From Desulfosalsimonas propionicica (lineage in GTDB: Bacteria > Desulfobacterota > Desulfobacteria > Desulfobacterales > Desulfosalsimonadaceae), in contig NZ_JACDUS010000002.1 in NCBI RefSeq assembly GCF_013761005.1, forward strand, positions 537,404 through 601,403: DNA of 64,000 nucleotides. The letters are read 5' to 3'. Shown one piece after another: positions 45,228 to 55,088 of the stretch. The notes under the pieces were generated by a model, which was not told the DNA's origin, searched no databases, and was given only the letters and a program-made list of their open reading frames with translations. The position numbers were made by a program, and so were the translations under genes. Every line of letters begins with the position of its first letter. The stretch's first letter is position 1.

Positions 45228-46718
45228 ATGCGGCTGCGACAGTTTCCGGACAAAGACACGTTTGAACAATATTTCCGCCGCCACAACGTGGTGCCGGTCT
45301 GCCGGGAGATTTTAGCGGACATGGAAACCCCGGTATCGGTGATCAAAAAGCTGTATTCCAACCAGTCCCCGGCGTTTCTGCTCGAAAGCGTGGAAGGCGG
45401 GGAGCGCTGGGGCCGGTACAGTTTCCTGAGCACCTCTGCGCGCACCCGGGTCCGGGTGTATGCCCACAGCGTGGAAACCGAAAAAAACGGCCGGACCGAA
45501 AAAATCGCGCACAACGGCGATCCCCTCACGGTTCTGCGCGGGATCATGCAGCGCTACAACCCCGCCGTCATTCCGGAACTGCCCCGGTTCTGGGGCGGAC
45601 TGGTGGGCTATTTTTCCTATGAAACCGTGTGCTTTTTCGAGGCCATTGAAAACCGGCTGCCGGAAAACCAGCCCATGGCCGACTTTGTGATCCCCGACGA
45701 GATGCTGATTTTCGACAACATCAAAAATACGCTCATGATGGTGGCCATTTGCTTTAAAAACGATAACACAGACGCACAAGCCGCCTACCAGGCTGCCGGG
45801 CAGCGCATTGACGCGCTTCAAAAAACCATCCTGGAAAAAACCGCCCGCAGCACGGCCGGCCAAAACCAAGCCGAACCTGTTGCCCTGGAGCCGGTCCATG
45901 ACGCATCGGTTTACAAAAAAAACGTGGAAATTGCCAAATCCCGCATAAAAGACGGCGAAATCATCCAGGCGGTGATCTCCCAGCCCTTTTGCGCCAACCG
46001 GCCCTTTGATGATGCCACGGCCCTGTACCGGGCCCAGCGCTATATCAACCCGTCGCCTTACATGTTTTTCATGCACCTGGATGACACCGTGCTGGTGGGC
46101 TCATCTCCTGAGACCATGGTACGGCTGGAAAACAACATCGCCACTTTAAGGCCCATTGCCGGCACCCGGCCCAGGGGAAAAACCGAGCAGGAGGACCGGG
46201 CCCTGGCAGACGAGATGCTTCAGGACGAAAAGGAACGGGCCGAACACCTTATGCTGGTGGATCTGGGCAGAAACGACCTGGGCCGGGTGGCGGAAACCGG
46301 CACCGTGCAGGTCACGGACCTGATGGTGGTGGAGCGCTACTCCCATGTGATGCACCTGGTTTCCAACATCACCTGCGATCTCATGGGAGGCGTGGACGCA
46401 TGGGATCTGCTGACCGCATCCTTTCCGGCCGGCACTTTGAGCGGCGCGCCAAAAGTGCGGGCCATGGAGATCATCTCAGAGCTGGAATCCGAACCCCGGG
46501 GGCCCTACGGCGGGGCCGTGGGCTATATCTCCTTTCACGGCAACATGGACCTGGCCATTACCATCCGAACGGCGACCATCAACCAAAACCGCCTGACCGT
46601 CCGGGCCGGGGCAGGCATCGTGGCTGACTCGGACCCGGAGGCCGAATACACCGAAACGGTCAACAAGGCAATGGCCATCGGCCGGGCCCTGGAACTGGTT
46701 CAACAACAACTGCAATAA
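45228..46718 (+). CDS. trpE: Anthranilate synthase component I
   Basis: 496 residues. Makes anthranilate from chorismate with ammonia from TrpG. Trp feedback-site motif FLLESVEGGERWGRYSF is present, so allosteric inhibition is expected. Catalytic core: GTRPRGKTEQED, LMLVDLGRNDLGRVAETG, FPAGTLSGAPKVRAMEII. Start ATG 45228 after GGAAGGAG. First structural gene of trpEGDCFBA, 9 bases before trpG. Confidence 0.96.
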   Translation: MRLRQFPDKDTFEQYFRRHNVVPVCREILADMETPVSVIKKLYSNQSPAFLLESVEGGERWGRYSFLSTSARTRVRVYAHSVETEKNGRTEKIAHNGDPLTVLRGIMQRYNPAVIPELPRFWGGLVGYFSYETVCFFEAIENRLPENQPMADFVIPDEMLIFDNIKNTLMMVAICFKNDNTDAQAAYQAAGQRIDALQKTILEKTARSTAGQNQAEPVALEPVHDASVYKKNVEIAKSRIKDGEIIQAVISQPFCANRPFDDATALYRAQRYINPSPYMFFMHLDDTVLVGSSPETMVRLENNIATLRPIAGTRPRGKTEQEDRALADEMLQDEKERAEHLMLVDLGRNDLGRVAETGTVQVTDLMVVERYSHVMHLVSNITCDLMGGVDAWDLLTASFPAGTLSGAPKVRAMEIISELESEPRGPYGGAVGYISFHGNMDLAITIRTATINQNRLTVRAGAGIVADSDPEAEYTETVNKAMAIGRALELVQQQLQ

Positions 46719-46727
46719 GGGGCGGAC

Positions 46728-47315
46728 ATGATATTTGTCATCGACAACTATGACTCGTTTACATACAACCTGGTGCAGTATCTGCGGCAGCTTGGCGCGG
46801 AGGTGGAAGTGCGCAGAAATGATGCCTTTGACATTGCCTATCCGGACACAAACCCGGTTTCCGGCATCGTGGTGTCCCCGGGCCCGGGAAGCCCGGAAAA
46901 AGCCGGCTTATCGGTTGAAACCATTGCCCGGTATTCCGGCCAGATCCCCATACTCGGGGTATGCCTGGGACACCAGGCGGTGGCCCATGCATTTGGCGGA
47001 AAAATTGTTCACGCAAAATCGCTGATGCACGGCAAGGTCTCCACTGTGACCGCGGACGGAAAAACCATATTTTCGCGCATCAGCAAGCCGTTTGCCGCCA
47101 TGCGCTATCATTCCCTGGCCGTGGATGAAAACAGCCTGCCCGAATGCATGGAAATCAGCGCACGCACCGAGGACGGCGAAATCATGGGCCTTCGCCACCG
47201 AACGCATCCCACAGAAGGCATCCAGTTTCACCCGGAATCCATCATGACACCCACAGGCAAACGGATCCTGCGAAATTTTCTCAAGATGTGCACCACCGGC
47301 CAGAACCCATCATAA
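46728..47315 (+). CDS. trpG: Anthranilate synthase component II (glutaminase)
   Basis: 195 residues. Class I glutamine amidotransferase: nucleophile Cys in ILGVCLGHQAVAHAFGG, His/Glu in GIQFHPESIMTP. Stand-alone form, not fused to TrpD. Confidence 0.96.
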   Translation: MIFVIDNYDSFTYNLVQYLRQLGAEVEVRRNDAFDIAYPDTNPVSGIVVSPGPGSPEKAGLSVETIARYSGQIPILGVCLGHQAVAHAFGGKIVHAKSLMHGKVSTVTADGKTIFSRISKPFAAMRYHSLAVDENSLPECMEISARTEDGEIMGLRHRTHPTEGIQFHPESIMTPTGKRILRNFLKMCTTGQNPS

Positions 47316-47328
47316 ACGGAGGACCGCC

Positions 47329-48345
47329 ATGTTCCGAGACCTGCTTTACAAGATTTACCAGCGAAACAATCTGACCGAGGAGGAGATGTCGGCCATGCTC
47401 GGTGAAATCTTTTCCGGCAACACCACAGACGCGCAGGTGGGCGCATTCATGGGCGCGCTGGCAACCAAAGGCGAAACCTATGCCGAACTTGCCGGCGCAG
47501 CCCGGGCCATGCGCAAAAAGGCCATCCGCATTGAAACCATGGCCCGCGATGTCATCGATACCTGCGGCACGGGCGGAGACACCTCCGGAACCTTTAACAT
47601 CTCCACGGTAACCGCGTTTGTGGCGGCAGGAGCGGGCGCTGTGGTGGCCAAGCACGGCAACCGCTCCATTTCCAGCCAGTGCGGCAGTGCAGACGTGCTC
47701 GAGGCCATGGGGGTAAATCTGGACGTTGACCCGGAAATCGTGGAGGAGGCCATTGCCGAAATCGGCATCGGTTTTCTGTTTGCCCCGAAATTCCACGGGG
47801 CCATGAAATACGCGGCCAACGCCAGAAAGCAGGTGGGTCTGCGCAGCATTTTCAACATGCTCGGCCCCCTGACCAACCCGGCGGCGGCCAACCGCCAGCT
47901 CGTGGGCGTTTTTGCCCCGGAGTTAACAGAAATGTTTGCAAAGGCCCTGCAGCGCCTGGGAACCAAACGGGCCCTTGTGGTCCACGGACACGACGGCCTG
48001 GATGAAATCTCGGTGTGCGCCCCCACCCGGGTGTGTGAATTAAACCAAGGGCAGATATCCACCTATGACATTTCACCCGAGACCTATTTCGGCCGCATGG
48101 CCGCACCAGAGGAAATCGCCGGGGGTGATCCCGGTCAGAACGCGGAGATTACCAAAAGCATTCTTTCCGGAGAAAAAAGCGCCCGGCGCGATATCGTGGT
48201 CATCAATGCGGCCGCCGCCCTTGTGGCCGCCGGGCGCGCCGAATCGGTTGAAAACGGCGTAACCCTGGCTGAAAAGGCCATTGACTCGGGCGCTGCCATG
48301 GATAAATTAAATGCACTGATTGAATTTACCACGGAGAACGCGTAA
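47329..48345 (+). CDS. trpD: Anthranilate phosphoribosyltransferase
   Basis: 338 residues. PRPP-binding DTCGTGGDTSGTFNIST and KHGNRSISSQCGSADVLEAMG; RSIFNMLGPLTNPA follows. The stop codon directly abuts the trpC start. Confidence 0.96.
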   Translation: MFRDLLYKIYQRNNLTEEEMSAMLGEIFSGNTTDAQVGAFMGALATKGETYAELAGAARAMRKKAIRIETMARDVIDTCGTGGDTSGTFNISTVTAFVAAGAGAVVAKHGNRSISSQCGSADVLEAMGVNLDVDPEIVEEAIAEIGIGFLFAPKFHGAMKYAANARKQVGLRSIFNMLGPLTNPAAANRQLVGVFAPELTEMFAKALQRLGTKRALVVHGHDGLDEISVCAPTRVCELNQGQISTYDISPETYFGRMAAPEEIAGGDPGQNAEITKSILSGEKSARRDIVVINAAAALVAAGRAESVENGVTLAEKAIDSGAAMDKLNALIEFTTENA

Positions 48346-49137
48346 ATGGCCGCAGACATTTTAGACCGGATCGTGGCGCACAAAAAAGACGAGGTGGCTG
48401 CCTGCCGCACGCAAACCCCCTTGTCGGTGCTAAAAGACCAGGCCCGGACAAAAACCGCCAACCGCAGATCCTTTTACGAGGCCCTGGCCCGGCCGGCAGA
48501 CCAGGTGCGCATTATCGCGGAAATCAAGCGAGCCTCGCCGTCCAAAGGCGACATCAGTGCAGATCTGGACCCCGCAGGCTTGGCACAAGCCTATGAACGC
48601 GGCGGGGCAGCCGCCCTTTCCGTGTTAACCGACCGGGCTTTTTTCAAGGGAGGCCCGGCCGATCTCCTTGCCGCCAGAAACGCGTGTTCTCTGCCGGTAT
48701 TGCGCAAGGATTTTGTGATATCCGACTATCAGATCTATGAGGCTGCGGCCTGGGATGCGGATGCGGTATTGCTGATCGTGCGCATATTGTCCAAACAGCA
48801 GCTCTCGGAATTTTCCGGCCTGTGCAACGAGCTCGGCATTGACGCCCTGGTGGAGGTGCACACAGAATCCGACCTGGCGGCCGCAATGGATGTTGGCGCT
48901 GCTGTGATCGGCATCAACAACCGGAACCTGGCCTCGTTTGACACAGACATTGAAACCGCCATGTCCTTGTCAGCAAAACTCGGCGCCGGACAGATCGCAG
49001 TGGCGGCCAGCGGCATTTCCTCCAGAAAAGACATTGAGCAAAACCTGAAAGCCGGCATTTCCCGGTTTTTGATCGGAGAAAGCCTGGTTACGGCCGATGA
49101 TCCGGAAAAATTTTTAACCCGCCTGATTGGCGGATAA
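48346..49137 (+). CDS. trpC: Indole-3-glycerol phosphate synthase
   Basis: 263 residues, TIM barrel. IIAEIKRASPSKGDI (catalytic Lys), VLRKDFVISDYQIYEAAAWDADAVLLIV, IGINNRNLASF and VAASGISSRKDI are all intact. Monofunctional; TrpF is separate and next. Confidence 0.96.
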   Translation: MAADILDRIVAHKKDEVAACRTQTPLSVLKDQARTKTANRRSFYEALARPADQVRIIAEIKRASPSKGDISADLDPAGLAQAYERGGAAALSVLTDRAFFKGGPADLLAARNACSLPVLRKDFVISDYQIYEAAAWDADAVLLIVRILSKQQLSEFSGLCNELGIDALVEVHTESDLAAAMDVGAAVIGINNRNLASFDTDIETAMSLSAKLGAGQIAVAASGISSRKDIEQNLKAGISRFLIGESLVTADDPEKFLTRLIGG

Positions 49138-49158
49138 ACCCGCAGGGACAAACAGATC

Positions 49159-49845
49159 ATGTATACCGGCTATTTCCCGGAAATCAAACACGATCGCATC
49201 CAGGTGAAAATCTGCGGCATCACGGCCGTGGAAGACGCCCTTGCCTGCGCGGCCTGGGGCGCTGATGCCCTGGGCCTGGTGTTTTACCCCAAAAGCCCCA
49301 GGTTTGTCACCGCAGATCAGGCTGCACGGATCGCATCCGTGCTCCCGTCCCACGTGGCCCGGGTGGGGGTGTTTGTCAACGCGTCCTTTGACACGCTTAC
49401 AAAAACCGCATCTGCCTGCGGGCTTACCGCAGTCCAGCTTCACGGAAAAGAATCACCAGCGCTGGTGCAAAGGCTGCGGGAAAATGATGTGCTTGCCGTT
49501 AAGTGCCTTTATGTCAACGGCGTGCCCGGCATTGACGCGGCAGGCGCCTACAACGCCCCGGCGTTTTTAGTGGAGTGCGCTGCCGGCAAACTTCCCGGGG
49601 GCAATGCAAAGACCTGGGACTGGTCCGCGGCCCGGGCGTTTGCCCAAAACCATCCCACCATCATTGCCGGCGGGCTGGACCTGCAAAACGTAACCGAAGC
49701 CATCAGCCGGGCCGCCCCGGACGCAGTGGATGTCAGCTCGGGCGTGGAATCGGCCCCGGGCAGAAAAGATACAAAAAAAGTGCGCGACTTTATCTATGCC
49801 GTGCGCCTTTGCAAACCGGAAAATCCCACAAGGAGAATATTCTGA
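49159..49845 (+). CDS. trpF: Phosphoribosylanthranilate isomerase
   Basis: 228 residues. [28 protein letters not shown] start with catalytic Cys, and [14 protein letters not shown] phosphate site at the C-terminus. The stop TGA overlaps the trpB ATG by one base. Confidence 0.95.
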   Translation: MYTGYFPEIKHDRIQVKICGITAVEDALACAAWGADALGLVFYPKSPRFVTADQAARIASVLPSHVARVGVFVNASFDTLTKTASACGLTAVQLHGKESPALVQRLRENDVLAVKCLYVNGVPGIDAAGAYNAPAFLVECAAGKLPGGNAKTWDWSAARAFAQNHPTIIAGGLDLQNVTEAISRAAPDAVDVSSGVESAPGRKDTKKVRDFIYAVRLCKPENPTRRIF

Positions 49846-51089
49846 TGTCTCATACCGGCAGCAGCCAAAACGTGCAGGAAAACACCGATTTTACCCGATA
49901 CCCGGATGAAAGGGGCCACTTTGGCATTTACGGGGGCCGCTACGTGGCCGAAACCCTGATGCCGGCCCTGCTGGAATTAAATGAAGCCTACCGCACACAC
50001 GTCCGGAACCCGGGCTTTCAAAAAGAGCTTTACGGCATGCTAAAAGACTTTGCCGGCCGGCCCACCGCCCTGTATTTTGCCGAGCGGCTCACCCGGAAAA
50101 CCGGCGGCGGGGCCATTTACTTAAAGCGCGAGGACCTTGTCCACACCGGGGCCCACAAGATCAACAACACTCTGGGCCAGGCGCTTTTGGCCCGGCACAT
50201 GGGCAAAACCAAGGTCATTGCCGAGACCGGCGCCGGCCAGCACGGGGTGGCCACGGCCACTGCGGCCGCATTTTTCGGCATGGAATGCAAGATTTTCATG
50301 GGCACCGAAGACATCCGCCGCCAGGCTCCCAATGTCAACCGCATGGAACTTTTGGGCGCGGAAGTCGTGCCCGTTGAATCGGGCACCGGAACGCTAAAGG
50401 ACGCCATGAACGAGGCCATGCGCTACTGGGTTTCTGCCGTGCGCGACACATTTTACGTGATCGGCTCTGTTGCCGGCCCCCACCCCTACCCGGCCATGGT
50501 GCGCGACTTTCAAAAAGTCATTGGCGAAGAAACCCGGGACCAGGCCGTAAATGAAATCGGCCGCCTGCCCGATCACCTGGTGGCCTGTGTGGGCGGCGGC
50601 TCCAATGCCATGGGCCTTTTTTACCCGTTTATCAATGATCCGGCCATTGCCATGACCGGCGCGGAAGCTGCGGGCACGGGCATTGAATCCGGAAAACACG
50701 CCGCTACCCTGGGCGCGGGCAGCCTGGGCGTGCTCCACGGCTCCAAGTCCTACCTGCTCCAGGACCAATACGGCCAGATCAGCGAAGCCCATTCCATTTC
50801 CGCGGGCCTGGATTACCCGGGCGTGGGCCCGGAACATTCCATGTTCAAGGACCTGGGCCGGGTCAATTACGTGAGCATAACCGATGATCAGGCCATGGCC
50901 GCCTTTTATGAGCTGTGCCGCACCGAGGGCATCATCCCGGCCCTGGAAAGCGCACATGCACTGGCCGCTGCAATTGACATTGCCGCAAACGCCCCGCCTG
51001 ACCGGGTCATTGTGGTCAATCTCTCCGGGCGCGGGGACAAGGATTTGGGAATTGTGGCGGAATACGCATCAGGATCAGAAGACGGATGA
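49845..51089 (+). CDS. trpB: Tryptophan synthase beta chain
   Basis: 414 residues. PLP Lys in [19 protein letters not shown], phosphate loop [10 protein letters not shown], and [14 protein letters not shown]. TrpB1 type that pairs with TrpA. ATG at 49845 after AAGGAG; an open frame upstream lies inside trpF and is not coding. Confidence 0.96.
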   Translation: MSHTGSSQNVQENTDFTRYPDERGHFGIYGGRYVAETLMPALLELNEAYRTHVRNPGFQKELYGMLKDFAGRPTALYFAERLTRKTGGGAIYLKREDLVHTGAHKINNTLGQALLARHMGKTKVIAETGAGQHGVATATAAAFFGMECKIFMGTEDIRRQAPNVNRMELLGAEVVPVESGTGTLKDAMNEAMRYWVSAVRDTFYVIGSVAGPHPYPAMVRDFQKVIGEETRDQAVNEIGRLPDHLVACVGGGSNAMGLFYPFINDPAIAMTGAEAAGTGIESGKHAATLGAGSLGVLHGSKSYLLQDQYGQISEAHSISAGLDYPGVGPEHSMFKDLGRVNYVSITDDQAMAAFYELCRTEGIIPALESAHALAAAIDIAANAPPDRVIVVNLSGRGDKDLGIVAEYASGSEDG

Positions 51090-51151
51090 CTGAAGACAGA
51101 AGACAGAGAGAAGAAGACGGATATCAGGGATTTTCTGAAAGGATATAGGCA

Positions 51152-51949
51152 ATGACACGGATTGAACAGAGTTTTGCGCGTTTGACAGACAAGGGGGAAA
51201 AGGCCCTGGTGGGCTTTGTGACCGCAGGGGATCCGGACATGGAGACCTCGCTTTCCATTGTTTCGGCCATGTGTGAAAACGGGATGGACATTCTGGAGCT
51301 GGGCGTGCCGTTTTCCGATCCCACGGCAGACGGCCCGGTGATCCAGCGATCATCGGCCCGGGCATTGAAAGCCGGCATGAACCTGGGCCGGGTCCTGGAG
51401 ATGACCCGGCAGATCCGGCAGAGCTCGGATGTGCCCATTGTTTTGTTTTCCTATTACAACCCCATCATGGCCTACGGAATCGATGCGTTTTACAAAGACA
51501 GCGTTGCCGCGGGTGCAGACGGGGTGTTGGTGGTGGATCTGCCCCCGGAGGAATCCGACGAGCTCACCGGCGCCTGGGCCGGGGGAGACTTTTCCCTGAT
51601 CCGCCTGGTGGCCCCCACCACCCCGGAAGACCGCATGCAGATGATTGCCGGCGGAGCATCGGGATTTCTCTACATGGTTTCCATGACCGGTGTGACCGGC
51701 TCGGGCGGGCTGGATTTCACGCAGATCGGAGAGTACGTGGACAAGCTCAAGAATTCGGCAGACGTCCCGGTTTGCGTGGGTTTTGGCATTTCCACGCCCG
51801 CGGACGTGGCCGCGGTCTCAGGCATTGCCGACGGGGTGGTCATCGGCAGCGCCTTTGAGCGCACAATCGAGGAAAACGAAGGCAGCGCGGATCTGCCGGC
51901 CATTATCGGCAAGCAGACCGCGGCTTACAAGGAAGCCACCCGGGGATAA
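51152..51949 (+). CDS. trpA: Tryptophan synthase alpha chain
   Basis: 265 residues. [13 protein letters not shown], the catalytic Glu in [20 protein letters not shown], and YYNPIMAYG. The 62-base gap from trpB contains GAAGACAGAAGACAGAG-like repeated words. Last gene of the operon, converging on the dehydrogenase gene with a 15-base gap and no terminator seen. Confidence 0.95.
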   Translation: MTRIEQSFARLTDKGEKALVGFVTAGDPDMETSLSIVSAMCENGMDILELGVPFSDPTADGPVIQRSSARALKAGMNLGRVLEMTRQIRQSSDVPIVLFSYYNPIMAYGIDAFYKDSVAAGADGVLVVDLPPEESDELTGAWAGGDFSLIRLVAPTTPEDRMQMIAGGASGFLYMVSMTGVTGSGGLDFTQIGEYVDKLKNSADVPVCVGFGISTPADVAAVSGIADGVVIGSAFERTIEENEGSADLPAIIGKQTAAYKEATRG

Positions 51950-51964
51950 GCGGCCCGGGCAGTG

Positions 51965-53272
51965 CTAAAGCCGCCAGAAATAAAATCCGTTTTGCCGGAT
52001 TTCGGCCGGATCCAGCATGCCCTTGACATCAATTAAGCATCCACCGGGCACCAGGTGATTGAGAAAATCCTGCCCGGCCATTTCCCTGTATTCCCTGTGG
52101 GCCACGGCAATGATCACGGCATCCAGGTCATGCAGATCCGGCCATCCGCACATGGAAATCCCGTAAATGTTGCGGGCCGCGGCCGGGTCTGCCAGGGGGT
52201 CATGGATCAGGGGAGTGATGCCGTAGGCCTGGATCTCCCCGACAATGTCGATGACCCGGGTGTTTCGCAAATCCGCGCAGTCCTCCTTGAAAGTCAGGCC
52301 CAAAATGGCCACCCGCCCGCCGATGATGCTGCGGCCGGCTTTGCACATGAGCTTTACGGTTTTTTCCACAACGAATTTGCCCATCTGGTCGTTAATCCGG
52401 CGGCCCGCCAGGATCACTTCCGGATGATAACCCATGGTTTCGGCCTTGTAGGTCAGATAATAGGGATCCACGCCAATGCAGTGGCCGCCCACGAGACCGG
52501 GCTTAAAGGGCAGAAAATTCCACTTGGTGCCCGCGGCTTTGAGCACGTTCTGGGTATCAATGCCCAGGTTGTCAAAAATCACGGCCAGCTCGTTCATCAG
52601 CGCGATATTTAAATCCCGCTGGGTGTTTTCAATGACCTTGGCCGCCTCGGCCACCCGGATGGACTCGGCCCGGTGCACGCCCTCGGTGACAATGGTGCCG
52701 TAAAGCCCGGCCAGCAAATCCAGGGTCGGTTCATCGTCTCCGGCCACCACCTTGACAATGGTGGCCAGGGTGTGTTCCTTGTCGCCCGGGTTGATTCGTT
52801 CCGGGGAATAGCCCACGTGAAAACCGGTTTTCCAGGTCAGGCCGGATTCGGCTTCCAGGATGGGCACGCAGATCTCCTCGGTCAGGCCGGGATAGACCGT
52901 GGATTCGAAAACCACCACCGCGCCCTTTTTCATGTGCCGGCCAGCAGTGCGGGTGGCCGAGGTAATGGGCCCGAGATCCGGCTGCCGGGCAATATCAATG
53001 GGCGTGGGCGCGGCCACCACAATCACGTCCGCCTCTTTAAGCCGCTCCGGGCCGTCGGTGTATTCCAGCCGCTCGGCTGAGCGCAGCTCATCCCCGCTCA
53101 GCTCGCCGGTGGGATCCACGCACCTGCGGTAGCATTCCACGATTTCAGTCTTGATATCATAGCCAATGGTCCGGAAATGCCGGCCAAAAGCCACAGCCAG
53201 CGGCAGCCCCACATACCCGAGCCCGATAACCCCGATCACACTATCCTTCATATCCTGCATATCCAACTCCAT
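51965..53272 (-). CDS. UDP-N-acetyl-hexosamine dehydrogenase family (TviB/WbpO/VipA-like)
   Basis: 435 residues. UDP-glucose/GDP-mannose dehydrogenase family: VIGVIGLGYVGLPLAVAFG (NAD), AAPTPIDIARQPDLGPI, catalytic Cys in GGHCIGVDPYYLTYKAE, LGLTFKEDCADLRNT. The VDPYYL and FKEDC forms are usual in UDP-GlcNAc/GalNAc 6-dehydrogenases for surface polysaccharides. Start could be the ATG at 53272, 53260 or 53251. Confidence 0.85.
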   Translation of the reverse strand: MELDMQDMKDSVIGVIGLGYVGLPLAVAFGRHFRTIGYDIKTEIVECYRRCVDPTGELSGDELRSAERLEYTDGPERLKEADVIVVAAPTPIDIARQPDLGPITSATRTAGRHMKKGAVVVFESTVYPGLTEEICVPILEAESGLTWKTGFHVGYSPERINPGDKEHTLATIVKVVAGDDEPTLDLLAGLYGTIVTEGVHRAESIRVAEAAKVIENTQRDLNIALMNELAVIFDNLGIDTQNVLKAAGTKWNFLPFKPGLVGGHCIGVDPYYLTYKAETMGYHPEVILAGRRINDQMGKFVVEKTVKLMCKAGRSIIGGRVAILGLTFKEDCADLRNTRVIDIVGEIQAYGITPLIHDPLADPAAARNIYGISMCGWPDLHDLDAVIIAVAHREYREMAGQDFLNHLVPGGCLIDVKGMLDPAEIRQNGFYFWRL

Positions 53273-53275
53273 TCC

Positions 53276-53361
53276 CCGTCTTCTGTCCTCGGTCCCCTGC
53301 CTTTTCCCTTTTCCCTTGGCCCTTGGTTTTTGGCCCTTGACCCTTGGCCCTTGACCCTCCG
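53276..53361. repeat. Low-complexity spacer of CCCTTGG-like words
   Basis: C/T-rich stretch with repeated CCCTT, GGCCCTTGG and TTGACCCTTGG words, between two minus-strand genes. No fixed period. Similar word-like spacers occur at 3365-3400, 32686-32714, 43150-43183 and 51088-51120. Confidence 0.6.
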
Positions 53362-55074
53362 TCAGATAAACCCCTTATTGCTCAAAAACAGCAAAATCTC
53401 CTGAGCCGCCTCAGCCGGGGTCAAATCAGTTGTATCAATGCGCAGCTCCGGGCGGGAAGGCTCCTCATACGGATCATCCACACCGGTAAAACCGGAGATC
53501 AGCCCGGCCCGGGCCTTGGCGTACATGCCTTTGCGGTCGCGCTTTTCGCATTCGTCAATGGGCGTGCTTACATGCACCTCAATAAATCCGCCATAAGCCT
53601 CGATGGTGCCCCGGATTTCCCTGCGGGTGACCTCATAAGGGGCAATGGGCGCGCATATGGCCACGCCCCGGTTCTTGGTGATCTCGCTGGCCACAAACCC
53701 GATGCGCAAAACATTGATGTTGCGGTGCTCCTTGGAGAAATTGAGCTCACTGGACAGATTGCGCCGCACGATATCCCCGTCGAGCAGGGTCACGGGCCGG
53801 TCGCCGCGCTCCAGGAACTTGGAGTATAAGACCTTGGCAATGGTGGATTTGCCCGCCCCGGAAAGACCGGTTAAAAACACCGTAAAACCCTGGCGCTCCG
53901 GCGGCGGATAGGCCCGCTGCAATTCCTTTACCACTTCGGGAAACGTGGCCCACTCCGGAATCTTTCTGCCCTCCCGAACCCGCTGGCGGATATCGGAGCC
54001 GGACAGGGAAATGGTGTCCGTGCCCGGCGCCACCTGGTCCTTGCTCCGGTACTCATCTTCAAATGGCAGATAGACCATTTCCTCAAACGGCACGATCTCC
54101 ACACCGATTTCCGCGCTGTGCCCGGCCGCCACCTGGCGGGAGCGCTCAGCAGGGTAAAACAGGCCCCCGCTTCGGTTCCGGCCCGGGCTGGCATGGTCGT
54201 GGCCCACGATAAAATGGGTGCATCCGTAGTTTTTGGCAATAATGGCATCCAGCAGCGCATCCCGAGGCCCGGACAAGCGCATGGCAAGCGGCAGCAGGGT
54301 CATGACCTGAGAGTCGGACGGGTAATGCTCGGCCACGTGCCGGCAGCAGCGCACCCGGATGAAATGGTCAAAATCCCCGGGCCGGGTCATGCCCACCACG
54401 GGCATGATCAGCAGATTGGCCCGGGCCTGGCGCATGGCCTTAATCGTCATCTCAAACTGGGGCCGGTGGATGGGATTTCGGGTCTGAAAGCCCACCACCC
54501 GCTGCCAGCCCAGTTTTTCATAAGCCCGCCGCACTTCTGCCGGATAGAGGCGCATCTGCTTGAAGTCAAAATGAATGGGCAGGCTGATGACCTCGATGCC
54601 CCCGCCGATGTAGTAATCCCCGGACCGGTTAAACAGGTAATCCACACCTGGATGGCTGGTGTCTGTGGTGCCGTAGACCATTTCGGCTTCTTTTTGCCGG
54701 TCTGCGGGCCAGAGGTCTTCAATGTGCATCACTCCGAGCAAAAACCCTTCCGGATCGCGCAGGGCCACGGACTGGCCGGCTTCCAGGTTTTGGGCCTGGC
54801 CGGCGGAAACATCCAGGCAGATGGGCACAGGCCATAGCACCCCGGACTGCAGGCGCATCCGGTCGAGCACCGCCTCGTAGTCCGCACGCACCATAAAGCC
54901 TTCCAAAGGAGAAAACCCGCCTGTTGCCAGCACTTCCAGATCACACATGTTTCGCTCGGACAAATTCACGTCCGGCAGGTTCATGGTGATATCCTTTAGC
55001 AGCCCGGCCCGGTCCTCATCGACCATGAGATTGACCAGGCCGCCGCCGTGGGCTTCTGCCTGCATATCTGCCAT
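53362..55074 (-). CDS. Fused ATP sulfurylase - adenylylsulfate kinase
   Basis: 570 residues. N-terminal sulfate adenylyltransferase (FQTRNPIHRPQFEMTIKA, with the QTRNP and HxxH-like sites; VGHDHASPGRN in place of the usual GRDHAG). C-terminal APS kinase from about residue 380: FLTGLSGAGKSTIAKVL, DGDIVRRNLS, RIGFVASEITKNRG. Converts sulfate to APS and PAPS for assimilation or sulfation. Start at 55074 after GGGCGG. Followed upstream by cysQ, which recycles PAP. Confidence 0.92.
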   Translation of the reverse strand: MADMQAEAHGGGLVNLMVDEDRAGLLKDITMNLPDVNLSERNMCDLEVLATGGFSPLEGFMVRADYEAVLDRMRLQSGVLWPVPICLDVSAGQAQNLEAGQSVALRDPEGFLLGVMHIEDLWPADRQKEAEMVYGTTDTSHPGVDYLFNRSGDYYIGGGIEVISLPIHFDFKQMRLYPAEVRRAYEKLGWQRVVGFQTRNPIHRPQFEMTIKAMRQARANLLIMPVVGMTRPGDFDHFIRVRCCRHVAEHYPSDSQVMTLLPLAMRLSGPRDALLDAIIAKNYGCTHFIVGHDHASPGRNRSGGLFYPAERSRQVAAGHSAEIGVEIVPFEEMVYLPFEDEYRSKDQVAPGTDTISLSGSDIRQRVREGRKIPEWATFPEVVKELQRAYPPPERQGFTVFLTGLSGAGKSTIAKVLYSKFLERGDRPVTLLDGDIVRRNLSSELNFSKEHRNINVLRIGFVASEITKNRGVAICAPIAPYEVTRREIRGTIEAYGGFIEVHVSTPIDECEKRDRKGMYAKARAGLISGFTGVDDPYEEPSRPELRIDTTDLTPAEAAQEILLFLSNKGFI

Positions 55075-55088
55075 GTTGATCCGCCCTG

